From Chitinophagaceae bacterium UBA1930 (GTDB lineage Bacteria > Bacteroidota > Bacteroidia > Chitinophagales > Chitinophagaceae): 64,000 nt of DNA. The notes below the pieces were generated by a model, which worked only from the letters and a program-made list of their open reading frames with translations, had not been told where the DNA came from and did not search any database. Shown piece after piece: positions 1-8,799 of the stretch. Position 1 is the stretch's first letter, and each line of letters begins with the position of its first letter. The position numbers and the translations under genes were made by a program. The stretch covers positions 248,001-312,000 of the forward strand of contig DDFK01000004.1 of the NCBI GenBank assembly GCA_002337145.1, given 5' to 3'.

Positions 1-1196
1 TGTACCAACTTGCTGGAAACAGTTTAGCCAATGTTTCTGCGGCAGACCTGTTCAAGCTAACGAACGAGCATCCCTATTTTTCTGCAGCACAGTTTTTTCT
101 TACTTATAAATTAAAAGAAGAAGGGCATGGCGGATTTTTGCCACAATTACAAAAAACTGCCCTTTACTTCAATAACCCACATTGGCTGCATTACCAGTTA
201 CTGCACAAGAATGAGCCTATCAAAATATTGGCGAAAGAATACCAGGAACCGCAGACCATACCATTGCTCAACCGTGTTGTTGAAGAAGAAATAAAGGCTT
301 CCACTACGCAACAGGCAGAAACAGTAACCGATGCGGAAGGGCAGGGCAACAAGAGCAATTACCTTGAAGAAAAGAAAGAATCATTGAAACCTTTTACCTT
401 TCACATACCCACCATGGAAGTAGTAAAAGATACAATGGACAGCATACAGGAACAACCAGTGGATGTGCTGCCAAGGGAAATTGACGTACAGGAAGAAGTG
501 GTTGACAATGCAACGGAAAATTCCATCACATCATTTGCTTTGGAAGCAACGCAAGAATATATGTATGCGGTGCCCAAAGAAGTAAGCAAGATACGGCAGG
601 CAGTAGAGGCAGACGAAGAAATCATGATTGGTGAAACACAAGGGCAGGAAACTGTAAACATTGTTGAGAATGCCCTAGAAGAAAAAGACAATGCCGAAGC
701 AGGAACCTCAAGCGAAGAACAGGAACCAACCGGAGACGATTTGGCCGTAAACGACAAACTTGCAAACTTGCTTAACCAGCAACTGGAAGATTTCAATAAG
801 CCTGTGACCGAAGAAACCGAGCTTCCCATTGAAAATGAACCCTACCACACGGTAGATTATTTTGCATCCCAAGGCATAAGGCCCAATGCCGATCATGGCT
901 CGCAGGATAGGCTCTCCATTCAGCTACGCCGCTTTACCGATTGGCTGAAAGTGATGAAGCATGCAGAAGCCGAACCAAAAGACCTGGGCACGGACCCGGA
1001 ACTGGAAACAGCCATACAGGGCATAGCCCAAACATCCAACGAAGCAAGGGATGTGGTTACCGAAACCATGGCCGAGGTACTGGAGAAACAGGGCAAGAAA
1101 GACAGGGCCATTCAGTTGTATATTAAATTAAGTTTTTTAAATCCTGATAAATCCGCTTATTTTGCGGCGAAAATTCAACAATTAAAAGGAATCTGA
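1..1196 (+). CDS. C-terminal part of a hypothetical repeat protein (5' end outside window)
   Basis: The reading frame is already open at base 3 and stays open to the TGA ending at 1196, so the true start lies upstream of the window; about 397 residues are visible. The middle is very acidic and low in complexity (many Glu, Gln, Asp and Thr), as in a disordered linker. The last 30 or so residues (KDRAIQLYIKLSFLNPDKSA) look like one tetratricopeptide-type helix pair, which suggests protein-protein interaction. The gene sits two bases before secG and is probably cotranscribed with it. No enzyme motif is seen and I do not recognise a named family. The function is unknown; a scaffold role is only a guess from the repeat-like end. 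Confidence 0.8.
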   Translation, partial: YQLAGNSLANVSAADLFKLTNEHPYFSAAQFFLTYKLKEEGHGGFLPQLQKTALYFNNPHWLHYQLLHKNEPIKILAKEYQEPQTIPLLNRVVEEEIKASTTQQAETVTDAEGQGNKSNYLEEKKESLKPFTFHIPTMEVVKDTMDSIQEQPVDVLPREIDVQEEVVDNATENSITSFALEATQEYMYAVPKEVSKIRQAVEADEEIMIGETQGQETVNIVENALEEKDNAEAGTSSEEQEPTGDDLAVNDKLANLLNQQLEDFNKPVTEETELPIENEPYHTVDYFASQGIRPNADHGSQDRLSIQLRRFTDWLKVMKHAEAEPKDLGTDPELETAIQGIAQTSNEARDVVTETMAEVLEKQGKKDRAIQLYIKLSFLNPDKSAYFAAKIQQLKGI

Positions 1197-1198
1197 TT

Positions 1199-1498
1199 AT
1201 GGCTATTTTATTTCTCATTTTAGTGGTAATTGCAAGTGTAGCACTTGGCTTTATTGTATTGGTTCAAAATCCAAAAGGTGGCGGACTATCTGGCAACGTG
1301 GGTGGTTTAAGCAACCAATTCATGGGTGTAAAGCAAACAACAGATGTACTGGAAAAAGGTACTTGGTTATTTGCGGGCATCATTGCACTATTGGCACTGT
1401 TCTCAACTTTGTTCTTCAAAGGCATCTCCAACGGTGGCGTTGATACAAATAAAATCAAGGACATTCCTACCAATACTTCTACTCCGGCTAAAAAATAA
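1199..1498 (+). CDS. secG: Preprotein translocase subunit SecG
   Basis: A 99-residue protein with two hydrophobic helices (about residues 2-22 and 55-75) separated by a glycine-rich loop containing VQNPKGGGLSG, which is the family signature of SecG. SecG is the small accessory subunit of the SecYEG inner-membrane channel and assists SecA-driven export. The ATG lies two bases after the stop of the preceding gene, so the two are likely translated from one message. A strong stem-loop follows 22 bases after the stop. The tail after the second helix is polar (Thr, Lys, Asn). Length and topology are normal for the family. Confidence 0.95.
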   Translation: MAILFLILVVIASVALGFIVLVQNPKGGGLSGNVGGLSNQFMGVKQTTDVLEKGTWLFAGIIALLALFSTLFFKGISNGGVDTNKIKDIPTNTSTPAKK

Positions 1499-1520
1499 TT
1501 TTAGCTCATAAAATATACCG

Positions 1521-1556
1521 AAGCCTGTTTAGCAGCAATTGTTAAACAGGCTTTTT
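1521..1556 (+). terminator. Rho-independent terminator after secG
   Basis: An 11-bp perfect stem (1521-1531 with 1543-1553, left arm AAGCCTGTTTA) with an 11-base loop runs into a T stretch. It ends the secG transcript. Confidence 0.85.
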
Positions 1557-1583
1557 ATGTTGCATAGATGGTTCATAGTAAAT

Positions 1584-1658
1584 AGGTCATCGTTGATGGG
1601 GGCTATCAACTATGACCTATCAACTATCCACAGTCAATCGCCCACCATCTACAGTCTT
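1584..1658. repeat. Hairpin plus degenerate 7-bp repeat tract
   Basis: A 14-bp inverted repeat (1584-1597 with 1605-1618, one mismatch) leads into consecutive degenerate heptamers from 1603: CTATCAA, CTATGAC, CTATCAA, CTATCCA, CAGTCAA, TCGCCCA, CCATCTA. The TAG stop of the minus-strand AraC gene (1649-1651) is inside the CCATCTA unit. The same kind of repeat is found before prfC and inside ispE. Confidence 0.7.
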
Positions 1659-2494
1659 TCCTCAAACTGCTTCCTATACTGCGTTGGCGTAAGCTGTTTT
1701 ACATGCTTGAACTGCTTGCTGAAATGTGCCCAGCTATTGTAACCACTTTCGTAGCAAACTTCCATTACGGGCTTATTGGTATTGGTTAATAATTTACAGG
1801 CATGGCTGATACGCAATTCCTGCAAAAAATCGAAATAGGTTTTCTTGATGTTCTTTTTAAAAAAACGGCAAAACGTAGGGATGCTCATGGCCGCCACATC
1901 TGCTATCTGCTGCAGTGTAATAGGCTCCAGGTAATGGTTAAAGGAATAATCAATAATCTTTTCAATGGCCGGGTTTATATTGCTGTTGCTGGAGCTGAAG
2001 TTCTGCGTAAGGCTTGTATAGCTGGATGATGCAGCCATTTTTTGCAATGCCTGCAAAAGAAGAAATATCCGTTGATGGCCCTTGGACGGCTCCACTGCCG
2101 TAACAATTGATGCAACTTCCTTTTTCAGTTTCTTTTGCAACTGTATGCCATCGTTCTTCTTCAGGAACTGATGGATACTTTTCATTTCGGGCATCTGCAA
2201 AAACGTTTCCCCTAAAAAATCCTCTTTAAAATGTATAACGATGGCACTGCCAATCATTTTGGGCTGGTGCTTCCTGAACCAATGCGGCAGGTTGCCCGCC
2301 AAAAAATAAACATCACCTGCTTTGTACTCGCCCACATAATCGCCAATCATGGCCGTACCATGCCCCTGCGTAATCAATATCAGTTCGCACTCCTCATGCT
2401 TATGCCAGTTTGTTTCAAACCGGGGCGTTTTATAGATATTGCAGGCAAACGAATGTTGCTCCTCAAGATGTATCTTTTGTATCAGGGTTTTCAT
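1649..2494 (-). CDS. AraC-family transcriptional regulator, probable xylose regulator
   Basis: A 281-residue protein. Residues about 15-90 form a cupin-type sensing domain, with His-rich strands (NWHKHEECELILI) and the GDVYFLAGNLPHWF turn typical of AraC_binding domains. Residues about 175-275 are the double helix-turn-helix AraC DNA-binding domain (ITLQQIADVAAMSIPTFCRF; VMEVCYESGYNSWAHFSKQF). It is transcribed divergently from xylB with a 165-base shared promoter region, so regulation of the xyl genes by a sugar ligand is a reasonable inference, not shown. The last codons and the stop overlap a 7-bp repeat tract, so the natural C-terminus may have been altered slightly by the repeat. Confidence 0.9.
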   Translation of the reverse strand: MKTLIQKIHLEEQHSFACNIYKTPRFETNWHKHEECELILITQGHGTAMIGDYVGEYKAGDVYFLAGNLPHWFRKHQPKMIGSAIVIHFKEDFLGETFLQMPEMKSIHQFLKKNDGIQLQKKLKKEVASIVTAVEPSKGHQRIFLLLQALQKMAASSSYTSLTQNFSSSNSNINPAIEKIIDYSFNHYLEPITLQQIADVAAMSIPTFCRFFKKNIKKTYFDFLQELRISHACKLLTNTNKPVMEVCYESGYNSWAHFSKQFKHVKQLTPTQYRKQFEERL

Positions 2495-2659
2495 TGCCGT
2501 TAGCCAATAGCCGTTATATTATCAGTAATTGAAGATGAAAATAGAATTAATTGATAAGATAGCATATTTTATTTTGAACATAGCAGTTGCAGCATGATGG
2601 ATAATATGGAACTTTTGACATAGGAAAGCGATTGTAAACTACAGATTTCAACTTGCTAT
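2495..2659. promoter_or_regulatory. Divergent promoter region araC-type / xylB
   Basis: This AT-rich 165-base gap between two divergent genes must hold both promoters and any operator. I could not find a clean TAnnTTTG box on either strand, so no exact site is assigned. Confidence 0.5.
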
Positions 2660-4135
2660 ATGCTACTGCTAGGAATTGATATTGGTACCTCATCCATCAA
2701 GATTGCCGTGGTGGATGCATACACACAGGCATGTATTGCCGCTGTGCAATACCCCGAAACGGAAACGCCCATTACATCGCTACAGCCTGGCTGGGCCGAA
2801 CAGGACCCCGAAATGTGGTGGAACCATGTACAGTTGGCCATACTAAAAGCCAATGCCACACAGAAATACAACCCCGCAAATATTGCTGCCATTGGTATTG
2901 CCTACCAAATGCATGGGCTGGTTTGTGTGGATAAGGAACAAAGGGTATTGCGGGACAGCATCATCTGGTGCGATAGCCGTGCCGTAACCATTGGTAACAA
3001 AGCTTTTGAAGCCATTGGTCACGAAAAATGCCTGTCGCATTTATTGAACTCGCCCGGCAATTTTACTGCAAGCAAGCTGGCTTGGGTAAAGGAACACGAA
3101 CCACATATTTATGAACAGATAGATAAAGTAATGCTGCCTGGCGATTATATAGCCATGAAGTTGACTGGGGCTGTTACCACATCTGCATCCGCACTTTCCG
3201 AAGGTGTGTTCTGGGATTTCAAGAACAACGGACTTTCCAAAGATGTGATGGACCATTTCGGTTTCCATACATCCATCATTCCTACTATTAAAAATGTATT
3301 CAGTGATCATGGTTTGTTAACCGAAGCCGTAGCAAAATACTTATCCTTACCGTTAAATATTCCCGTAACCTATAAAGCAGGCGACCAGCCCAACAATGCC
3401 TTATCATTAAACGTACTGCAACCTGGCGAAGTAGCAGCAACAGCAGGTACAAGTGGTGTTATATATGGTGTTGGCAATACATTAAGTTACGATAAGCAAT
3501 CGAGGATAAATGGCTTTGCCCATGTAAACCATACTTCATCACAAATAAGGATCGGCACACTGCTCTGCATCAATGGCACTGGTATAGCCAACAGCTTCTC
3601 CAAAAAATTACTGGCGGCAGATAAAAGCTATCCGGTTGTTAATGAAGCTGCCAAGCAAGTGCCTATTGGCAGCGAAGGCCTGTGCGTACTGCCTTTTGGC
3701 AATGGGGCCGAAAGGATTTTCAACAACCGTACTGTTGGTGCACACTACAGCAATATAGATTTCAATACGCATACACAGGCCCATATTTTCAGGGCGGTAC
3801 AGGAAGGCATTGCTTTTTCGTTCAGGTACGGGCTGGACATCATGAAAGAGAACGGCATCAACCCCACAGTGATACGTGCAGGCAAGGCCAACCTCTTTCT
3901 GAGTGATGTATTTGTAAATGCCTTTGTAAACGCAACCAACGTACCTGTTGAACTGCATGAAACAGATGGTGCCATTGGTGCCGCAAAAGGTGCAGGCATT
4001 GGTGCAGGTATTTTTGCATCCGAGAAAGAAGCGTTTCAGCACATGAAGCCATTAGACCTGATAGAACCTACGGTGCATGAGGCTTACGATGAAGTGTACA
4101 AAACTTGGAAGGATTTGTTATTGAAGTTTATTTGA
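2660..4135 (+). CDS. xylB: Xylulokinase (FGGY family)
   Basis: A 491-residue FGGY carbohydrate kinase that phosphorylates D-xylulose with ATP to xylulose 5-phosphate for the pentose phosphate pathway; cytoplasmic. The N-terminal phosphate-binding motif GIDIGTSSIKIAVVDA is intact, followed by the substrate-contact segment GIAYQMHGLVCVD with the QMHG motif typical of xylulokinases. The C-terminal lobe has the AGTSGVIYGV nucleotide motif and ETDGAIGAAKGAGIGAG near the end. Its length matches XylB. The identification is strengthened by the adjacent xylA and sugar symporter on the same strand. The start ATG at 2660 begins directly at the conserved strand, leaving no room for another start. Confidence 0.95.
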   Translation: MLLLGIDIGTSSIKIAVVDAYTQACIAAVQYPETETPITSLQPGWAEQDPEMWWNHVQLAILKANATQKYNPANIAAIGIAYQMHGLVCVDKEQRVLRDSIIWCDSRAVTIGNKAFEAIGHEKCLSHLLNSPGNFTASKLAWVKEHEPHIYEQIDKVMLPGDYIAMKLTGAVTTSASALSEGVFWDFKNNGLSKDVMDHFGFHTSIIPTIKNVFSDHGLLTEAVAKYLSLPLNIPVTYKAGDQPNNALSLNVLQPGEVAATAGTSGVIYGVGNTLSYDKQSRINGFAHVNHTSSQIRIGTLLCINGTGIANSFSKKLLAADKSYPVVNEAAKQVPIGSEGLCVLPFGNGAERIFNNRTVGAHYSNIDFNTHTQAHIFRAVQEGIAFSFRYGLDIMKENGINPTVIRAGKANLFLSDVFVNAFVNATNVPVELHETDGAIGAAKGAGIGAGIFASEKEAFQHMKPLDLIEPTVHEAYDEVYKTWKDLLLKFI

Positions 4136-4179
4136 AAAGAAAAGTTGGAGGTTTAAGTGTTTAAAGTTTTTAACGTGAA

Positions 4180-4303
4180 GGACGTCCATCCCCCGCTTGA
4201 TCAACAAACGGGGTGGGTAAATACGCTACAATAAAAGCTGAATGCTGTACCGAACCATGATGGGTGCGACGCCAGTAAAGCCGAATAGCGATACAGCAGC
4301 TAA
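4180..4303 (+). other. Structured leader or dispersed element between xylB and xylA
   Basis: This stretch has a GC-rich stem (CCATCCCCCG with CGGGGTGGG, around 4187-4217), then a region closed by GCTGTA and TACAGC (about 4244-4298). Inside it a pair of related words, AAAGCTGAAT and AAAGCCGAAT, occur about 43 bases apart. It carries no ORF and lies 30 bases before the xylA start. It could be a cis-acting RNA of the xylA leader or a mobile intergenic repeat. I have an impression of similar sequence in other Bacteroidota but cannot verify it. Confidence 0.4.
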
Positions 4304-4334
4304 CAACATATATACATAACATAAATTTTATACC

Positions 4335-5663
4335 ATGAGTGTTTTATTAGGTGACAAGGAATTTTTTAAAGGTATTCCCCAGATAAAATTTGAAGGGGTG
4401 GAAAGTGACAACCCGCTGGCTTTCCGCTGGTACGATGCAGACCGTGTTGTGGCTGGCAAAACCATGCGTGAATGGTTCAGGTTTGCAGGTGCCTACTGGC
4501 ATAGCTTCTGCGGTAGCGGTGCCGATCCCTTTGGTGAACCTACACATATCTTTCCCTGGAACGAGAAAGCTGATGCAGTGGAACGTGCCAAAGACAAAGC
4601 CGATGCAGCATTTGAGTTTTTGACCAAACTCAATTTGCCTTTCTATTGTTTTCATGATGTGGATGTGGTGGATTACGGCAACGACATCAACGAAAACGAC
4701 AGGCGTTTGAAAACATTGACCGCTTACCTTAAAGAGAAACAGCAGGCAAGTGGTGTGCAACTGTTATGGGGCACGGCCAACCTGTTCAGCCACAAAAGAT
4801 ACATGAACGGTGCAAGCACCAACCCTGACTTTCATGTGCTGGCACATGGTGCTGCACAGGTAAAAGCAGCCATTGATGCAACGATTGATTTGGGTGGTGC
4901 AGGCTATGTGTTCTGGGGCGGACGTGAAGGTTACATGAGCCTGCTCAATACCAATATGAAACGTGAAAAAGAACACTTCGCAAAGTTCCTCCATGCATCT
5001 AGGGACTATGCAAGGGCCAATGGTTTCAAAGGCACTTTCTTTATAGAACCCAAACCATGCGAACCCAGCAAGCACCAATACGATTACGATGCAGAAACCG
5101 TTATCGGCTTTTTACGCCAGTACGATTTGCTCAATGATTTTAAGATAAATCTTGAAGTGAACCATGCAACACTTGCAGGCCATACCATGCAACACGAAAT
5201 GCAGGTGGCAGCAGATGCCGGTATGCTGGGCAGCCTGGATGCCAACCGTGGCGACCAACAGAATGGCTGGGACACAGACCAGTTTCCCAACAACATCAAT
5301 GAACTGGCCGAGTGTATGCTGGTATTCATTGAAGCCGGTGGACTGCAAGGCGGCGGTGTGAACTTCGATGCAAAGATCAGGCGTAACAGTACCGACCCTG
5401 CCGACCTGTTCTATGCACATATTGGCGGCATGGACACGTTTGCAAGGGCATTGGTGGTTGCAGACAACATACTGCAGAAATCCGATTATAAAAAGATACG
5501 TGCAGAGCGTTATGCAAGCTTCGACAATGACAAAGGGCAGGCCTTTGAACAAGGCAAGCTGGGCCTGGAAGAGCTAAGGGCCTTTGCCATAGAGCAAGGT
5601 GAGCCAGCTACTGTTAGCGGCAAACAAGAATATTTGGAAAATATCATCAACCGTTTTATTTAA
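4335..5663 (+). CDS. xylA: Xylose isomerase
   Basis: A 442-residue xylose isomerase interconverting D-xylose and D-xylulose in the cytoplasm, the normal length for the longer class II enzymes. The catalytic segment FYCFHDVDV places His107 and Asp110 at the positions expected from the family (His101 and Asp104 in the E. coli enzyme). Further metal-site segments are intact: FFIEPKPCEPSKHQYD, NLEVNHATLAGHTMQHE and LDANRGDQQNGWDTDQFP. It lies between xylB and a sugar symporter on the same strand, so the order is kinase, isomerase, transporter. The ATG at 4335 follows an AT-rich leader with a structured element upstream. Confidence 0.98.
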   Translation: MSVLLGDKEFFKGIPQIKFEGVESDNPLAFRWYDADRVVAGKTMREWFRFAGAYWHSFCGSGADPFGEPTHIFPWNEKADAVERAKDKADAAFEFLTKLNLPFYCFHDVDVVDYGNDINENDRRLKTLTAYLKEKQQASGVQLLWGTANLFSHKRYMNGASTNPDFHVLAHGAAQVKAAIDATIDLGGAGYVFWGGREGYMSLLNTNMKREKEHFAKFLHASRDYARANGFKGTFFIEPKPCEPSKHQYDYDAETVIGFLRQYDLLNDFKINLEVNHATLAGHTMQHEMQVAADAGMLGSLDANRGDQQNGWDTDQFPNNINELAECMLVFIEAGGLQGGGVNFDAKIRRNSTDPADLFYAHIGGMDTFARALVVADNILQKSDYKKIRAERYASFDNDKGQAFEQGKLGLEELRAFAIEQGEPATVSGKQEYLENIINRFI

Positions 5664-5776
5664 TGTTTATTATTGCTTATCCTAAACCTGTTATGCCTGG
5701 CCGCTAACCTGCCTTGTATAACAGGCTTGCGATGAGCAATGCTGAGCAATTTATAACCAACAACCTATCTGCCATT

Positions 5777-7507
5777 ATGAACAGCTTAAACCCAAAGGAT
5801 TATATTGTATTTATCCTTTACTTCATTGTGATTGTTTCTTACGGCCTCTACATCTACTACAGGAAAAAACAGGTAACCGCTTCCGCATCGCACGACTATT
5901 TTCTGGCGGAAGGCTCATTGACCTGGTGGGCAATCGGTGCCTCACTCATCGCTTCCAATATATCTGCCGAACAGTTTATCGGTATGAGTGGCGAAGGATT
6001 TTTTGTAGGTGTTGCTGTGGCAGCCTACGAATGGATTGCCGCAATTGCATTGATCATTATAGCGGTATGGTTCATTCCCATTTACCTCAAGAACAAGATC
6101 TATACGATGCCGCAGTTCCTCAAAGTGCGGTACAATGAATCGGTGGCACTCATTATGGCCGTGTTTTGGTTGTTCCTCTACATTTTCGTCAACTTTACTT
6201 CTATACTGTATCTGGGTGCAGTTGCCATCAATGGGTTATTGGGTGGCAACTACCTGCACGAAATCATGATTGTACTGATGCTGATGGCCCTGCTCATAAC
6301 ATTGGGCGGTATGAAGGTAATTGGCTACACCGATGTGATACAGGTGGCTGTGCTGATTATTGGCGGCCTTGCAACCATTTACATGGCATTGATTATTGTT
6401 GATGAAAGGGTAAACGGTGTACTCAACGGAAGTGCGGTTGCGGGTTTTAAAACATTGATGGGACAGGCACCGGAACACTTTCACATGATACTGCCCAAAC
6501 CTGCATCAACGCCAACAGTCATCAACACACCAGAAAACCTGAGCGTGCAGAAATATGTAGTACTGCCAGGCATCGCCATGTATTTTGCAGGCCAATGGAT
6601 CGTGAACCTTAACTACTGGGGATGCAACCAATACATTACGCAACGTGCATTGGGTGCTGACTTGCAGACTGCCAGGAAAGGGATCCTTTTTGCAGGCTTC
6701 CTGAAACTGTTGATGCCAATTATCGTAATGCTTCCCGGTATTGCCGCATTTGTTTTGTACAAACATGGTCAATTGCCCGGCTTCCAGGGTGGTAAAGACG
6801 GTGCCTATTCTGCCATACTTGGTTTTCTTCCTTCTGGGTTAAAAGGATTGGCCATTGCGGCTTTAACGGCTGCCATTGTTGCCTCGTTGGCTGGCAAGGC
6901 AAACAGTATCTCCACCATTTTTACATTGGATATTTACAAGAAGTACATCAACAAAGAAGCCGATGAAAAAAAGCTGGTTTGGACTGGACGGGCTACGGTA
7001 ATCGTAGCAATGATTATTGCCATTGTATTTACTTGGAAAGACCTTTTGGGTATCGGTGGCGAAGGCGGATTTACCTTCATCCAAAAATATACGGGCTTTA
7101 TCAGCCCCGGTGTGTTTGCCATGTTCATTCTGGGTTTCTTCTGGAAGCGTACAACGGGTTCAGCGGCACTGGTAGGAATGATTCTTGGCTTTTTACTTGC
7201 CATCTTCTTTAACAATTATGCCGTATCGATTTTTGGTAAGGAAACATGGTTATATACTGCGTACGAATACCAAAAAATGGAAGGTGGCGTAGTGAAAACC
7301 GTGATAGAGATTCCTTTCTTGATAAACATGGGCTGGTCCTTTTTCTTTACAGTATTAACAATGATAGGTATCAGCTTGGCTGGTCCGAAAGTGAATCCTA
7401 AAGCATTTGAAATAGATAGTAGCATGTTCAAGGTAAAACCTTCTATCATGGTATTGATCGTAATCACGCTAATACTGCTTTCCGCACTGTACATCAAGTT
7501 CTGGTAA
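5777..7507 (+). CDS. Sodium/sugar symporter (SSS/SGLT family), probable xylose importer
   Basis: A polytopic inner-membrane protein with about 14 hydrophobic helices belonging to the sodium:solute symporter family. Family segments seen include SHDYFLAEGSLTWWAIGASLIASNISAEQFIGMSG near the N-terminus and QYITQRALGADLQTARKGI in the middle. It is placed right after xylA, so xylose is the likely cargo, imported with sodium. I chose the ATG at 5777 because family members usually start a few residues before the first helix (NSLNPKDYIVFILYF); an in-frame ATG at 5732 would add 15 residues and cannot be excluded. A strong terminator follows. Confidence 0.88.
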   Translation: MNSLNPKDYIVFILYFIVIVSYGLYIYYRKKQVTASASHDYFLAEGSLTWWAIGASLIASNISAEQFIGMSGEGFFVGVAVAAYEWIAAIALIIIAVWFIPIYLKNKIYTMPQFLKVRYNESVALIMAVFWLFLYIFVNFTSILYLGAVAINGLLGGNYLHEIMIVLMLMALLITLGGMKVIGYTDVIQVAVLIIGGLATIYMALIIVDERVNGVLNGSAVAGFKTLMGQAPEHFHMILPKPASTPTVINTPENLSVQKYVVLPGIAMYFAGQWIVNLNYWGCNQYITQRALGADLQTARKGILFAGFLKLLMPIIVMLPGIAAFVLYKHGQLPGFQGGKDGAYSAILGFLPSGLKGLAIAALTAAIVASLAGKANSISTIFTLDIYKKYINKEADEKKLVWTGRATVIVAMIIAIVFTWKDLLGIGGEGGFTFIQKYTGFISPGVFAMFILGFFWKRTTGSAALVGMILGFLLAIFFNNYAVSIFGKETWLYTAYEYQKMEGGVVKTVIEIPFLINMGWSFFFTVLTMIGISLAGPKVNPKAFEIDSSMFKVKPSIMVLIVITLILLSALYIKFW

Positions 7508-7530
7508 CAATACCATCATCATTATACATA

Positions 7531-7560
7531 AAAGCCCCGAAGCAAATGCTCTGGGGCTTT
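7531..7560 (+). terminator. Terminator after the xyl symporter
   Basis: An 8-bp perfect outer stem (AAAGCCCC with GGGGCTTT) is extended by an inner AGCA/TGCT pairing and followed by a T-rich tail. It closes the xylB-xylA-symporter transcription unit. Confidence 0.85.
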
Positions 7561-7660
7561 CTTTTAATGACCAATTGATACAACAATCCTATTACGATCA
7601 ACGATTGTAGAAATAGTTATTGCAAATAACAGAAGGGCATATCCGAAAAGTTGATGCAAT

Positions 7661-7692
7661 AAAAAATGCCTTGCTTATACAAGGCATTTTTT
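7661..7692. terminator. Bidirectional terminator between symporter and DUF6159 gene
   Basis: A 13-bp perfect inverted repeat (AAAAAATGCCTTG with its complement) has a 6-base loop, an A-run on the left and a T-run on the right, so it can stop transcripts from both convergent genes. Confidence 0.85.
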
Positions 7693-7708
7693 ATGATAGT
7701 TGATTGTA

Positions 7709-8539
7709 TTATGCTTTTGTTTCAAACAGGTTGTCAATAAACTGCTGGTTATACTGTTCAACCGGGTCGCCCGTAATATTGTGGTACACACTGCTTACAA
7801 ATATGGTTTGTGCAGCACCTACAATGGTCTGTAATAACAATATACCCAATATGGCAACTGCTATACCTACAAACGGATGCACTGCTATTGCCAGTCCGTA
7901 ACCTACAATGCCTACTGCCATAAAACCTATCAACTGTATCAATCCAAAGCTGAAACCAGCACCCAGACTCTCGCCCCATTTCTCTTTCATCAATTGGGAT
8001 GATCTTTTAAAGGCATCAATGGGTCCCATATTTTCATAAGCTATTACAGGTACTACAAAAAATGTGGCCACACTCCATACCGCACCAACAAGTCCTGTTA
8101 TAATCTTGCCCAACGTACCAACGTTCTCCTGTATAATCTTAAGTATGGTACCAACTGAAGCTGCAAGCACTGCCCAGGCAAATATGCTACCTATCTTGCT
8201 CATGCTAAAATTGATACCATCTCTAACAGTGGGTTTCTGGCCTTTAAAGTAAAGTGATGTGCAATGGATCAATGCCATATTGAAAAACACTACCACAAAA
8301 TAATTGATGATATAGTACCCAAACAGTAACAGGTAACTGCCAATGGTGCTCGACGTGTCAATATTGTCCACATCCCAGCCCGACAGGCCCATAACTACCG
8401 TTACAAACGAAGCCATGATCAGTATAAGTGAAATGCCCGAAAGTATCGGGAAGATGATCAACTGGCGGTTTTCTTTCAATACGCTGAAACTGTTCATGGC
8501 TATTTTCCAGCCATTGGATAAACGTGTGATGAAGCCCAT
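7709..8539 (-). CDS. DUF6159 family integral membrane protein
   Basis: A 276-residue protein with about six hydrophobic segments, starting MGFITRLSNGWKIAMNSFSV followed by helices at about 28-50, 65-90 and later, and a glycine-rich C-terminal membrane part. This pattern fits the DUF6159 family of bacterial membrane proteins, whose function is unknown. It has its own transcription unit, convergent with the xyl symporter and divergent from prfC. No transporter or enzyme motif is visible. The assignment to DUF6159 is from recognition of the N-terminal SNGWKIAMNSFxVLKxNRQL pattern. Confidence 0.75.
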   Translation of the reverse strand: MGFITRLSNGWKIAMNSFSVLKENRQLIIFPILSGISLILIMASFVTVVMGLSGWDVDNIDTSSTIGSYLLLFGYYIINYFVVVFFNMALIHCTSLYFKGQKPTVRDGINFSMSKIGSIFAWAVLAASVGTILKIIQENVGTLGKIITGLVGAVWSVATFFVVPVIAYENMGPIDAFKRSSQLMKEKWGESLGAGFSFGLIQLIGFMAVGIVGYGLAIAVHPFVGIAVAILGILLLQTIVGAAQTIFVSSVYHNITGDPVEQYNQQFIDNLFETKA

Positions 8540-8688
8540 AGTAGTTTGGTTTAAGTGTTAAAAACTAAATGTACATTTTTTCAGCTTACAAAATAATGGG
8601 CAATGGGTGAGTGGCCCACATTTAAAGCAACGCTTCCTTTGTGTCTTTCCTGTGTTCGTGGTCAACCGCTGTATTTAATGCGTTTCAC

Positions 8689-8719
8689 TTTAACCTTAAC
8701 CACCCAAACCTTACCTTTG
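8689..8719 (+). promoter_or_regulatory. Putative promoter for prfC-ypdA
   Basis: TACCTTTG at 8712-8719 is a perfect Bacteroidota -7 box (TAnnTTTG), with TTTA 19 bases upstream as a weak -33 match. It predicts a leader of about 75-80 bases containing the hairpin repeat at 8734-8799. Confidence 0.6.
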
Positions 8720-8733
8720 CCGCCATTTAGCAC

Positions 8734-8799
8734 ATAGGGTATCGTGTACAATGGTTACGCACAACCATGAGCCACACCCTATGACCCATCAACTATACC
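8734..8799. repeat. Hairpin of degenerate 7-bp repeats abutting the prfC start
   Basis: Nested inverted repeats (ATAGGGT with ACCCTAT; ATGGTT with AACCAT) end in heptamers CCATGAG, CCACACC, CTATGAC, CCATCAA, CTATACC (8765-8799), and the next base is the A of the prfC ATG. It is the same family as at 1584-1658 and within ispE. Confidence 0.65.
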
